A DNA stretch of 64,000 bases from Geodermatophilus poikilotrophus (GTDB lineage Bacteria; Actinomycetota; Actinomycetes; Mycobacteriales; Geodermatophilaceae), in assembly GCF_900111455.1 (NCBI RefSeq), contig NZ_FOIE01000005.1, forward strand, positions 62,001 through 126,000, in the 5' to 3' direction. Under the pieces are notes generated by a model, which worked only from the letters and a program-made list of their open reading frames with translations, had not been told where the DNA came from and did not search any database. Numbering within the stretch: position 1 is the first letter of the stretch; each line of letters opens with the position of its first letter. Made by a program: the position numbers and the translations under genes. This document shows, in pieces, positions 22,616 through 30,989 of this stretch.

Positions 22616-22864
22616 CGCTCCCCATAATCGATCTTGTTCCGGCTGCATTGGGCCGGGGGAAGGGTGAGCCTAGGCCCATCCCGGAGGGACGCGCAGCGCT
22701 CTTTCGCCGACCGGCTACAGCGGGCACCCTCGGCCGGCTGTGGAGCGGTTGCCTGGCCCCTCAAGACGGCTTGGATGGGTCCGCGGATCACGCCATCTCC
22801 AGTCCGCACACAGTCCGCAGAGTCCGCAGAAAGTCCGCAACTCAGCCAGCATCGGTCGTCGCCG
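22616..22864 (+). repeat. Dispersed structured repeat, copy A
   Basis: Begins GCTCCCCATAA, then has a hairpin (GGGTGAGCC-TA-GGCCCATCC), the run GGGACGCGCAGCGC and CACCCTCGGCCGGCTG. It ends with four GTCCGCA units and ACTCAGCC. The same order of elements occurs at 28579-28830 and, without the tail, at 30990-31120. No gene lies within it. The nearby stretches 22414-22615 and 22865-23059 hold nothing I recognise. Confidence 0.7.
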
Positions 22865-23059
22865 AGCATCAGCGCCCAACGATGAAACCGCAGGCCAAGC
22901 CCAAGTTTCATCGATCACCGCACGCAGCCGAGCATCCCGGGTCAATTCTGGGTCCTTTGGCCGGGGACATGGGCGACACCTTCGCCCGCCCGCCCCTGAA
23001 GGCGGCTGTAGGGTCACGTACCGGTTGACCGGGCTTGCCGCGGGCAGGACGCTCTTGCA

Positions 23060-24070
23060 ATGAATCCGCAGCGGATATTGATGCTGCTCCGGGGCACACG
23101 AGCATCCCCTCCTGGCCTAGCGGCAGGGGATGCAGAGCGGCGAGGCATCTACAACTCGGCCCTACAACAGTTTGAGGAACTTGCTGCGGCAGCAAGATCA
23201 GTGGGCCCAGCTTCGCAGCCATTGGCGCTGTTCTATGCATTGGAGCAGGCGGGGCAGGCGATCCTCGCAGCGCGACTGGAAGGACGGGGAAAGCCCCACC
23301 ACGGCCTAAGAGTCTCCGGTTACGACAAGGCTCTCCATGAGGTTGCTATAGAGCCGAAGGGGAATGGCGCATTCCAGGCAGTTGCGGAGGCGCTCGCCGT
23401 CTCAGGCATCTCAGGCAGGGCAACCCTGGGTGAGCTCTGGGCCTCCTTACCTGAAGGTGGTGACGAACCGCTCGATGACGTCGAACATCCCCGGGCCCTG
23501 GGTCTGTATCCCGAGGATCGCCCGGGCCCCGCGGCGACCTTCCTCATGACGGATCGGGCAGTAGCCTGGCTCTTCGCCCTTCCAGAGGAGATGCGCTCAG
23601 TCCCATCGACCGAGCAAGTGGCGGCAGTCAGCGCGTATCTGTCGAGCTATCCCACGGCATCGGGCTGGGAATCCCCCATTGATGGCGGTATTCCTGGCAT
23701 GGATGACCCCTCAGCCGGCTTTGGTATCCGACTTCAGTGGCGACTGCCAAAAGCGTCGGGGAGTGCAGGGGAGCGCTTTGAGTACTTACTGACGAAAGTC
23801 GCGCCCAGGTACGACCGTTATGATCGTGGATACTTGCGACCAGCCGTGGGGGGAGGCGAGATACTTCACCCGCTCCTAACGTGGTGGCTTATCCTATACG
23901 CGCTCTCCATGTTCGCGCGCTATCAGCCAGGCGCATGGGTGAAGCACCTAGACGTCGCTTCGTCTGCTAATGCAGTACGCCATGAATCCCTGCTGTCTCT
24001 GGGCCTTGAGTCGGTGCCTAGATTAGTCCTAGAGGCACTGACGGGTAGCAAACAGCTCGACTATCGCTAG
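23060..24070 (+). CDS. YaaC-family protein
   Basis: 336 residues from ATG 23060. The family hallmarks are the N-terminal helix ASQPLALFYALEQAGQAILA and the C-terminal block GEILHPLLTWWLILYALSMF followed by ARYQPGAWVKHLDV. These match the YaaC-like family (PF14175 as I remember it), whose biochemical role is not established; members are common in accessory regions next to defence genes. No catalytic motif is evident. Codon use is less GC-biased than the backbone, consistent with acquisition. The gene stands alone between a dispersed repeat and a non-coding stretch. Confidence 0.75.
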   Translation: MNPQRILMLLRGTRASPPGLAAGDAERRGIYNSALQQFEELAAAARSVGPASQPLALFYALEQAGQAILAARLEGRGKPHHGLRVSGYDKALHEVAIEPKGNGAFQAVAEALAVSGISGRATLGELWASLPEGGDEPLDDVEHPRALGLYPEDRPGPAATFLMTDRAVAWLFALPEEMRSVPSTEQVAAVSAYLSSYPTASGWESPIDGGIPGMDDPSAGFGIRLQWRLPKASGSAGERFEYLLTKVAPRYDRYDRGYLRPAVGGGEILHPLLTWWLILYALSMFARYQPGAWVKHLDVASSANAVRHESLLSLGLESVPRLVLEALTGSKQLDYR

Positions 24071-24497
24071 GTAGCGATTGCGATACCCTGCATTGGCGAG
24101 CTACGTGCGGCGGGCATCGGCATCATGGGCTTCTCGACCTCGGGTGCATAGGGTTCGCCCCATAAGTACGCAACGAGGTGTCTCCGTAGTGGGCCGCTAT
24201 GAGACACCCGGCTCAGGTCGCCGTGAGGGCGGCCTCAGGGACATTTCGGAGACGTCAGGCCACAACGACCACGCCAAGCATTGCTCCACCCCGTTGGGGG
24301 CCATCCCCTGGTCGGTGAAGGTGGATAGACGGTCACCAGCTGGGGACGTCGCGGAGCCTGGGGACTTCTTCACCTCGCACGACCTGTGAGGTGAAAGGTA
24401 TACGCGAGCAAGGCGACGGCAGGCTAGGCGGCACGATTTAAAACGCAAGCGCGCAGCCAGGAGTCGATAGCATCCTCACCCCCGAGGGAGCCCTCAA
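24071..24497. other. Gap between YaaC-like and membrane-protein genes
   Basis: Contains the left copy of a 34-bp direct repeat (24183-24217). No gene recognised. Confidence 0.4.
24183..24217 (+). repeat. 34-bp direct repeat, left copy
   Basis: TCCGTAGTGGGCCGCTATGA continuing GACACCCGGCTCAGG; nearly the same sequence occurs at 25482-25515. The two copies flank the membrane-protein gene in the same orientation. Confidence 0.6.
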
Positions 24498-25313
24498 GTG
24501 AAGGACCTCCGTTCCAGTTCCATTCTTACCACCACGGGAGTAGTCGCTGGGGCGCTTGGCGCGGCAGTCGTTTCGCTCTCCCTGATCTTCGCATTCGGAC
24601 AGATGGGGCCCAATCTGCTCTCCGAAGCCGCCGGGCTTCTGCTGGGAGTAGCGCTCGCTGTGCTCATTATCGATCGAGTCACGGCCCGTCAACGGCAGCG
24701 AGAGTGGAGGTTTGCTCATGACATTGTCGCCCGAAGACTGGCTGCCAGCGTAGTAGACGCGGTGCGCCTGCTTTCAATCCGGCAAGACAAGGAAACTTAC
24801 GCCGCGCATCGGCCTCGCTTCGCTGAGTTCGCAGACCTGTGCCAGCTTCACTTCGGCGACCTTGACAGCAATATTGCGGCCTCGGTGACTGTCGTAGAAC
24901 CTCAACTGTACGAGAGGTCAAGGGAAATCCAACTGCACTTGTCCGTGCTGATCAGGACGCTCAAACGCCGCATGGGGCATGAGCTAACCCCCATTGCAGT
25001 CTGGGAGCTACAACTCGCGCGGCACGTGGCGCAGATGGCAATGGACTACATGCAGCTCGAAAAGGAAAGCGCCGCAAGGGATGCCTCGAATAGAGTCCTG
25101 AGATTCTTAGAGTCCACTCAAGGCCAAGGGTATTGGCCCTCTACGGTCTCCGACGTACTCTCGAACAGATTCAATGTTCAAACGTCAACGCTCCATAAAT
25201 TCGCACCTGACCGTAGGTTCGGCATAATTATGGATGCTGACCTTGATCTCGCCGTCTGGTATTTCACTATTGACTGGTGGCTCCTGTCTAGACTTGGAGC
25301 TCAGGCGGCCTAG
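24498..25313 (+). CDS. Two-helix membrane protein of unknown function
   Basis: 271 residues from a GTG preceded by GAGGGAG. Two transmembrane helices lie at the N-terminus (residues about 9-33, TTTGVVAGALGAAVVSLSLI; and about 40-60, LSEAAGLLLGVALAVLIIDR). They are followed by a basic loop RVTARQRQREWR and a long, mostly helical soluble domain. I do not recognise the family. The layout, membrane anchor plus cytosolic helical domain, is common among small membrane effectors and sensors of defence loci, but that is analogy only. The gene has no close operon partner and is flanked by a 34-bp direct repeat, which may mark it as a separate cassette. Confidence 0.75.
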   Translation: MKDLRSSSILTTTGVVAGALGAAVVSLSLIFAFGQMGPNLLSEAAGLLLGVALAVLIIDRVTARQRQREWRFAHDIVARRLAASVVDAVRLLSIRQDKETYAAHRPRFAEFADLCQLHFGDLDSNIAASVTVVEPQLYERSREIQLHLSVLIRTLKRRMGHELTPIAVWELQLARHVAQMAMDYMQLEKESAARDASNRVLRFLESTQGQGYWPSTVSDVLSNRFNVQTSTLHKFAPDRRFGIIMDADLDLAVWYFTIDWWLLSRLGAQAA

Positions 25314-25759
25314 CATCCCCGCAGGAAGCTTCCGAAAAAGCATCCGCAGTAAGCAAGTGGTCAAGCGGCCGGAGAGCCGCCTCGTACAAGGGTCAGCCCC
25401 TGCTTGAGCAGTTCGACAACTGGAGCCATGCCGGTCCCCCCGTTCGTGGCTCACGTCCGCTTCTCCGAGAGGGCATGCGTGTCCGTTAGTGGGCCGCTTG
25501 GGACACCCGACCCAGGCTAGCCCGCGGGGCCGCTAGTCCGAGAATCAATGAGGTTTTCTCACGAGGAATCCGCACCCGGTTGAAGGGCGCGGTGGGCGTC
25601 GCGGGTCAGGGCTTCAGCGACATGAGCCCCCGCGGTCCGAGCCCACCGTCGTGGGGTGCGGCTCAGCGCATCGGCCCGGAGTGGGTCAGCGCGGCCACCA
25701 GCGCCCGGTCCAGCCGATGGGTCAGATCGACCTAAGCGGGCGGCCGCCTCCCCCTCGGT
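25314..25759. other. Gap before the beta-helix gene
   Basis: Contains the right copy of the 34-bp repeat (25482-25515). On the minus strand a short frame ending near 25665 (VDLTHRLDRALVAALTHSGP) could be the tail of a lost gene, but I cannot place it. Confidence 0.35.
25482..25515 (+). repeat. 34-bp direct repeat, right copy
   Basis: TCCGTTAGTGGGCCGCTTGG continuing GACACCCGACCCAGG; matches the left copy at 24183-24217 with a few differences. Confidence 0.6.
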
Positions 25760-27301
25760 TCAGGTCACGGGATTGACCGCCGTGCTGTCCGGCGTGCACG
25801 TCTCCAGGAAGCCGAGGTCTGGTCCGGCCCCGCAGTACGACGACCCCGTTGGAAGGGCTACGTCGCGAGCCGGCGATGCGTCGCGGGTGTAGAAGTCGTT
25901 GTTTACGGGATCCGGCCGCCACATCGGGTTCCCGGTGAGCGATCCGGCCGGCACATCTGATGCCGTCCGGTAGAAGAGGTTGCGGTCGACCGTCAATGCG
26001 GTGACCGTGCCGACTCGCAGGCCCCGCCCCGCCAGGTCGACGATGTTGTTGATCACGACCGCCCGCTGGACCACAGCTTCCTGGCCGACGGACAACGCGT
26101 AGTTCGCCGAGGTCGGGGCGACGTCGACGGGGATCGCGTACAGCGTGTTGTGGTAAATCTCCGCCACCCGCGCCGGAGCGACGCGGACGCCGAACGCCCC
26201 CTTGCTGCTGCCGCTGTGCACCAGGTTGAACACCAGGTTGCGGCGAAAGACCACGGAACCCAGCCCCGTGTTGATCTCCGAGCCCAGCGATGCCGCCGAG
26301 TTCGAGTCCCAGATGCGGTTGTTCTCGATCAGCACCGCGTCCGCGTGGTAGTGAACCACCAGGGCCGTACCTTGCGGCGACGAGGGCGCGCTGCGGTAGC
26401 CCATCATCTTGTTGCCACGGATCGTCACCCGCTGGCAGCTCTTGATGTCCACGGCGTTCTCCCGGTCGGCCCGGCGGGCCGTGCCGTTCTTGTGCCGGTT
26501 GCCGTAGCGATTGTTCTCGATGGTGACATCGGTCGGGTCGAGGGTGCCGAATCCGGTCTCCCGCGGGCCGGCGCACTGAACCGAATCGCCGCTGTTGCCC
26601 CAGGAGTCGTTGCCGCTGACAAGAATGCCGCTGGAATCGGGGAAGATGCCGACACCGTGACTGTCCTCGGTACCCCGGGAGAAATTGTGGATGCGGCTGT
26701 TGCGCACCGCCGAGTGCTTGGCGTTGACGAACGCGACCCCGACCGGCGCGGTTCCGCCGTACGCCTCGACATCGTCGACAAGCACGGAGGAGGTGTTCTC
26801 GACGCGGACGGCGTTCGCGGCCGCTCCCCCCGCGTTGAGGACCAGACCACGCACAACCCAGTACGGCCGGTTCATCCGCAGGAGGGGTGACGTGCCCGTG
26901 CTCGTGGAGCCGAGGAGCACCGGCCGGCTCTCGCCGGCGGCCCCCTGGATCCAGATTGGCTGCGTCGCCGTGCCGTCCTTGCCGGTCCGGAGTCGCTCCG
27001 GGTACGTCCCGGCGTGCACGACCACCGCTTGCCCCGGCTGCACCAACGTCAGCCCGCGCGCGATGGTCCGTACCGGAGCACTCGGCGTGCCGGGATTCGC
27101 GTCGCTGGCAGGGGACGTCTGGGCGACATGAATCTGGCCAGTGGGCGTGCGGCTGGCCCACCCGAGATCGGGTCGTGCCTGGGCCCCGACCTCGCTGTCA
27201 CTCAGCAGCGGAGGTGTCGCCGTGGCGGACGACACCTTCGCCAGAGTGCCCGCCGTGGTGAGCGCCGCGATCATCAGCGCTCGTACGCCTGTGAGTCGCA
27301 T
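25760..27301 (-). CDS. Secreted right-handed beta-helix protein
   Basis: 513 residues from an ATG with an excellent ribosome site (AGGAGG, 5 bases upstream). The N-terminus MRLTGVRALMIAALTTAGTL is a Sec signal peptide, with cleavage probably after ATA near residue 32. The start of the mature chain (IHVAQTSPASDANPGTPSAP, then VRTIARGLTLVQPGQAVVVH, then AGTYPERL) is typical of pectate-lyase-like or DUF1565 right-handed beta helices. Repeated coils follow (VVRGLVLNAGG, VLVDDVEAYGG, AVRNSRIHNFS, VTIENNRYGN). It could be a polysaccharide lyase or a surface adhesin; no catalytic residues can be assigned. Reading further upstream in frame gives transposase-like sequence, so the longer start is rejected. 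Confidence 0.85.
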   Translation of the reverse strand: MRLTGVRALMIAALTTAGTLAKVSSATATPPLLSDSEVGAQARPDLGWASRTPTGQIHVAQTSPASDANPGTPSAPVRTIARGLTLVQPGQAVVVHAGTYPERLRTGKDGTATQPIWIQGAAGESRPVLLGSTSTGTSPLLRMNRPYWVVRGLVLNAGGAAANAVRVENTSSVLVDDVEAYGGTAPVGVAFVNAKHSAVRNSRIHNFSRGTEDSHGVGIFPDSSGILVSGNDSWGNSGDSVQCAGPRETGFGTLDPTDVTIENNRYGNRHKNGTARRADRENAVDIKSCQRVTIRGNKMMGYRSAPSSPQGTALVVHYHADAVLIENNRIWDSNSAASLGSEINTGLGSVVFRRNLVFNLVHSGSSKGAFGVRVAPARVAEIYHNTLYAIPVDVAPTSANYALSVGQEAVVQRAVVINNIVDLAGRGLRVGTVTALTVDRNLFYRTASDVPAGSLTGNPMWRPDPVNNDFYTRDASPARDVALPTGSSYCGAGPDLGFLETCTPDSTAVNPVT

Positions 27302-27309
27302 GGTGTCCT

Positions 27310-27475
27310 CCTTCGTCGCCTCGGCTTCCTTCCGATCCGCGGCCAGCAACACGATCCGTGCGCGCTCGACCTCCCGGGCCGGCACTCCCTCGTCCCGAGC
27401 ACGTCGCTGCAGTCGCGCCGGTCGGCGCCGGGAATCTGCACTACTCGCGCGTGCGCGGCCACCAGAATTGGTCAC
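27310..27475 (-). pseudogene. N-terminal scrap of an IS630-like transposase
   Basis: In frame with and upstream of the beta-helix gene, the sequence reads ARLQRRARDEGVPAREVERA followed by RIVLLAADRKE. This is the helix-turn-helix start of IS630/Tc1-type transposases. It then runs into the beta-helix ribosome site, so only some 50 codons survive. An insertion or deletion joined the two. Confidence 0.45.
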
Positions 27476-27505
27476 GCTGGCCGCGAGATCACATCAAGAA
27501 GCACC

Positions 27506-27547
27506 GTGACGGAGCACTAGGCCTCAGTGACGGAGCACTAGGCCTCA
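27506..27547. repeat. Perfect 21-bp tandem duplication
   Basis: GTGACGGAGCACTAGGCCTC(A) occurs twice back to back (27506-27526 and 27527-27547). It covers the stop codon region of the small frameshifted gene that follows. Confidence 0.8.
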
Positions 27548-27899
27548 CTGGCAGACAGGCCGTCCGGGCGCACAAAGAGGTTGATTGACCCGCCCACCTC
27601 AGACCTGCCCTCGATCGCGTCTCCTGGGTACACATAACCTGTCTTCGAGGCCCGGACACGATCGTCGCCTTCGGCCCTCCGCTGCCAGATGTACCAGAGG
27701 ACCTGATCATTCTCTCGTTGATGATCTCGAAGTGATGAGCCGGGAAGTCCTCCTCCCTGGTGCACCACGGGACCCAGGCTCCGATACTGACCGTTGTATT
27801 GTTCTCGACATACCTGTTATCTCTGGATGACTCAGAGTTGATGAACAGGAGTCGCTGACCTGTGATGTTCGTGATGTTGGCGGCAACGGTTACGGGCAT
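27538..27899 (-). pseudogene. Small unknown gene broken by a 2-bp slip
   Basis: ATG 27899 has a strong ribosome site (GGAGGAAG). The first 67 codons read MPVTVAANITNITGQRLLFI, then VENNTTVSIGAWVPWCTREE and AHHFEIINER. After a GAGAGA run near 27710 a different frame continues ENDQVLWYIWQRRAEGDDRV, then SKTGYVYPGDAIEGRSEVGG and SINLFVRPDGL to a stop at 27538. Adding two bases to the GA run would give one 119-residue protein, apparently beta-rich. I do not recognise the family. It may be a true pseudogene, a phase-variable gene or a sequence error. Confidence 0.6.
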
Positions 27900-28010
27900 G
27901 ACTTCCTCCGATCGCACGGGCCTCGAGGGCGAGCGCTACGCCCAACGCCTACGCAAGGCCATTTTGCAGCCCCACCGTCACCGCAGCGTGACGAGGCCGT
28001 CACGACGAAC
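27900..28010. other. Upstream region of the small gene
   Basis: Holds the ribosome site and probably the promoter of the small gene. Nothing else recognised. Confidence 0.3.
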
Positions 28011-28181
28011 CCACCGTCAACCTGCTGCACGGGGCCACCTGAGCACCGGCCGAGCGCGGTAACTCGCTGCTCAAGACAAACGCCAGGGCGCTGCGCCGGG
28101 TCAGCCTGTGTCCGCGGATCGGCGCGATCACCGCCGCTGCCCTCGTCCTGCTCCACCAAGTGCACGACCGCACCACGTGAT
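28011..28181 (+). pseudogene. C-terminal scrap of a DDE transposase (plus strand)
   Basis: After an in-frame stop the reading is APAERGNSLLKTNARALRRV and then GAITAAALVLLHQVHDRTT. This is the typical C-terminal helix region of DDE-4-type transposases (APAERG, IGAITAAALVLL). Only about 50 codons remain, and a Trp seems lost before RIGAI. Confidence 0.6.
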
Positions 28182-28214
28182 CAACAGACCAGTGGACTCG
28201 CTACCGGGAAAGGC

Positions 28215-28310
28215 TCAGTGAGTCGGCGGTAGCCGGTCAGCCAGGCGAAGGACCGCTCGACGACCCAGCGGTGGCGGCCCAGCCGGGTGGAGGTCTCTTC
28301 GCCTCCATGT
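28215..28310 (-). pseudogene. C-terminal scrap of an IS5-family transposase
   Basis: The minus strand reads EETSTRLGRHRWVVERSFAW and LTGYRRLTE, nearly identical to the C-terminal region of the intact IS5 transposase at 18825-19621. It is a short leftover of a second, related element. Confidence 0.7.
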
Positions 28311-28327
28311 CGCACAATGAGGATTTC

Positions 28328-28590
28328 TCACCTGGTTCCGCGGTCGAGTGAGGTCAGCACCAATGCGGCGGCGGCGATTGCGCCGATGCGCTGCGGGGTG
28401 ACGGTGACTCGGTCGAGGGCCCGCCAGCGGCCGAGCAGAGCGTGACCGCGTTCGGCGGGCGCGCGTAGCGCAATGATCAGGGAGTTGTAGCAGCGGTTGT
28501 CGGTGTGCAGCGGCCCGTCGGGGTGGTGGCGGACCGGCACGTGCACGCCGACGCCCGCGCCGGTGTAGCCCTTGTCGGTCGCTCCCCATA
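28328..28590 (-). pseudogene. C-terminal part of a DDE-4 transposase cut by the dispersed repeat
   Basis: The minus strand reads TDKGYTGAGVGVHVPVRHHP, then RCYNSLIIALRAPAERGHAL and GAIAAAALVLTSLDRGTR to a stop. This is the last third of a transposase of the same type as the fragment at 28011-28181. Its upstream part is replaced exactly where repeat copy B begins (GCTCCCCATAA near 28581). Confidence 0.65.
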
Positions 28591-28830
28591 ACCGGCTTGA
28601 ATCCGGCTGCAGCGGATTGAGGGAAGGGTGGGCCGTAGGCCCATCCCGCAGGGACGCACAGCGCCCTTCCGGCGACCCGCTGCAGCCGGCACCCTCGGCC
28701 GGCTGGGAGCGGCGTGCCGCCCCGCGAGGAGGTTCACACGGGCCAGGGAACGCGCTGTCCCAGTCCGCAGTTAGTCCGCAGGAAGTCCGCAACTCAGCCA
28801 ACCTTGGCCGTCGTCAGCCCACAACGCTCA
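28579..28830 (+). repeat. Dispersed structured repeat, copy B
   Basis: The best-preserved copy. It starts GCTCCCCATAACCGG, followed by the hairpin GGGTGGGCC-GTA-GGCCCATCC (28626-28646) nested in a GGAA...TTCC outer pairing. Then come GGCACCCTCGGCCGGCTG, three GTCCGCA units and AACTCAGCC. It interrupts a transposase gene, indicating that the repeat moved or served as a recombination point. Confidence 0.75.
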
Positions 28831-28928
28831 AGGGGCAAGGCCCAGCGCCGCCCCGGCGAGTCCAGCAGAGTCAGTGCAACTGGGGGCAGTCCCGTGCGTC
28901 CGCCGGTAGGCCCGACCGTCCCCAGTAG

Positions 28929-30305
28929 CTAGCGGCCGTCTCCGAGCCGCACGTCAGGGTCCTGCCCGTCCGGACCGCGGGCCGATCGTGCCGAGCGCTC
29001 GGCGCGGATCGACCCCACAAGCCCGAGGGTGCCGGCAAGGGGGAAGACCGCGAGGAGGAGCAGGCTCCGGTCCAGCCCGAACACCTCGCCGAATCCTCCG
29101 ACGATCGCGGACCCGATACCCCCACCGACGAGGAAGACGAGCATGGCGATGCCCAGCGCGACCCCACGGACGTCGACCGGTACCGCTCCGCTGACCGCGG
29201 CCATCAGCGCCGGCTGGCCGAGACCGAAGGCGAAGGTCACGAGGACGACTGCGCAGACCAGGACCGTGGCGGACCCCGCAGCGGCGCCAAGGGCGGCCAG
29301 GGCGAGAGCGGCTCCCGCCGTGACCCCGGCCACCGCGAGCGACCGGGTGGGTCCGAGGCGGGCGAGCATCGGCCCCGCCAGCCGCGGCCCCAGGAGACCG
29401 GTGAAGGCGCTGGGCACGAGGGCAAGGCCGACCTCGAGCGGCGACCATCCCCGCAGTGCGAGGACCGCCGGCACGGCGATCAGCAAGGCAAACCACGCCG
29501 CCGGGATCGCGGAGGCCGCCAGGGCACTGCGGACGACGACCGGCTCGCGAATGACTGTGTGCGGGAGGAATCCCTCGGGCCGGCGGCGGACGCGGGCCGC
29601 CACAGCGGGGACACCGAGCCCCAGGAGAACCACGCCCGCTATGGCGACGACGACACCGGAGGACGGGGACTGCAGGAGCAGCACGAGCCCCGCCGCGGTG
29701 CCAGCCACCAGGATCGCGCCGAGCACGTCGAGCCGGGCGCCGGTCCCCCTCGTCGGGACCGCACGCCACAGCGCAGGGACGACGAGCAGTCCCAACGCGG
29801 GGAGGACAACGACGGCGCGCCAGTCCAGGAGGTCCGCAACGAGGCCGCCGGCCAGCGGGCCGAGGGCACCGACCGCAGCCGCCATTCCGGCGACACGGCC
29901 GAGGGCGAGGGCGCGAACCCGTCCGTCGTACTTGGCGGTGACGATGGCCATGCCGAGCACCGGGACGGCGGAGGCGCCCAAGCCCTGCAGCACCCGCGCT
30001 CCGAGCAGGACCTCGTACGTCGGCGCGAGACCTCCGAGCACGGCGCCGGCGGTCATGAGCCCAACACCTACGAGAAATGGCAGGCGGATGCCAGCGAGGT
30101 CGGCCACGCGCCCGTAGACCGCCGTCGCCACCGCGAGCATCAAGGCGTAGAGGGTGAGCACCCATGAAACGCCACCGGTGGTCAAGTCCAGGTCAGCTGC
30201 GATCTCGGGCATCGTGACGGCGACGGCGGCGCTGCCCATGCCGGCAAGTCCGAACAGCAGACCGACGAGCACGGCGACGCGGCCGGCGTCAGTGTCAGGG
30301 CCCAC
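28929..30305 (-). CDS. MFS drug-efflux type transporter
   Basis: 458 residues, almost all hydrophobic. It starts at GTG 30305 and opens with helix AVLVGLLFGLAGMGSAAVAV and TMPEIAADLDLTTGGVSWVL, as in the DHA2 (EmrB/QacA) branch. VADLAGIRLPFLVGVGLM carries the family A loop, and ARVLQGLGASAVPVLGMAI is close to antiporter motif C. The substrate is unknown; drugs or metabolites exported by proton antiport are expected. It lies in the island, separated from other genes by repeats and scraps, and its codon use is close to the backbone. The ribosome site is weak, so the start is somewhat uncertain. Confidence 0.85.
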   Translation of the reverse strand: MGPDTDAGRVAVLVGLLFGLAGMGSAAVAVTMPEIAADLDLTTGGVSWVLTLYALMLAVATAVYGRVADLAGIRLPFLVGVGLMTAGAVLGGLAPTYEVLLGARVLQGLGASAVPVLGMAIVTAKYDGRVRALALGRVAGMAAAVGALGPLAGGLVADLLDWRAVVVLPALGLLVVPALWRAVPTRGTGARLDVLGAILVAGTAAGLVLLLQSPSSGVVVAIAGVVLLGLGVPAVAARVRRRPEGFLPHTVIREPVVVRSALAASAIPAAWFALLIAVPAVLALRGWSPLEVGLALVPSAFTGLLGPRLAGPMLARLGPTRSLAVAGVTAGAALALAALGAAAGSATVLVCAVVLVTFAFGLGQPALMAAVSGAVPVDVRGVALGIAMLVFLVGGGIGSAIVGGFGEVFGLDRSLLLLAVFPLAGTLGLVGSIRAERSARSARGPDGQDPDVRLGDGR

Positions 30306-30989
30306 GATGCTCGATCAACCCGCGGACGAATGGTGGTGTTCCCCAACCTCGGTGTCGGCGTCAGCGCCGACCGCGCTCCTCGTCGGTGACCTCGGCCGAC
30401 TTGGCCTCCGGGCGGTACGTGAAGGGTGGTGATCAGCCGCGGCGACTCCGGCTGTTCACCGAGGTCCGGGCGCCGACGACGCTAAGCCACCCGCTTCCGC
30501 TTCGTGTCCACAGGCCCCCGACCGCCTCGCGGCGCACGCCGACTGTGCCAGGCGGAGGTCTCGATCCGGTGTCCGCGGCGGGAGTGCGCGTGAGGCTCCG
30601 GCCGTACCGTGCCAACGGCGCTGGACCTCGCCGGGGGCGGACCGGGCCGGCGCGGCCGACCAGCCGTGGCCTTCGAGCGCCGCCAGCAGTGCTCCTGCGA
30701 CGCCGTGCGGGCGCGCACGACGGCCTTCACCATTTTGACGTCGGCCGTGTGGACCCGCTGCATCCTCGCGGAGCCCCCCCGCCCTTGGGCACAATCGGGG
30801 CACATGATCGTTCGATTGAGTTCGATTGACTCTGATTGACTGAGATGTATTCTTGCAGGTCAGAACGGGAGTTCACGATTTCACGCTGGTCAACGCGCCC
30901 ACCCGCACGTCCTGGGACAACGCATCACCAGCCACACCCGAGCGCCAATTCAACGAAGCACTACTAGGCGCGTCCCCACCCCTGTCTGC
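30306..30989. other. Gene-free stretch with decamer repeats
   Basis: About 680 bp. Several frames are open because of the high GC content, but none gives a protein-like sequence. The notable element is the triple decamer at 30811-30840. Confidence 0.45.
30811..30840. promoter_or_regulatory. Three 10-bp direct repeats, possible operator
   Basis: TTCGATTGAG TTCGATTGAC TCTGATTGAC: three contiguous decamers, one helical turn each, in an unusually AT-rich patch. Such phased direct repeats often bind a regulator; the TTCGATT core resembles operators of DeoR-type repressors. No intact gene starts next to it, so it may be the leftover control region of a deleted gene. Confidence 0.4.

Noticed and set aside
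22801..22845. CRISPR array suggested by the GTCCGCA repeats
   Set aside because: Units are only 7-8 bp with 2-4 bp between them; there are no spacers of constant length and no cas genes.
27302..27475. A longer N-terminus for the beta-helix protein
   Set aside because: The upstream part is transposase-like and would bury the signal peptide; AGGAGG marks the ATG at 27301.
30482..30805. A gene on the minus strand directly after the decamer repeats
   Set aside because: The translation is Arg/Pro/Ala-rich without recognisable structure, and codon bias does not favour this frame.
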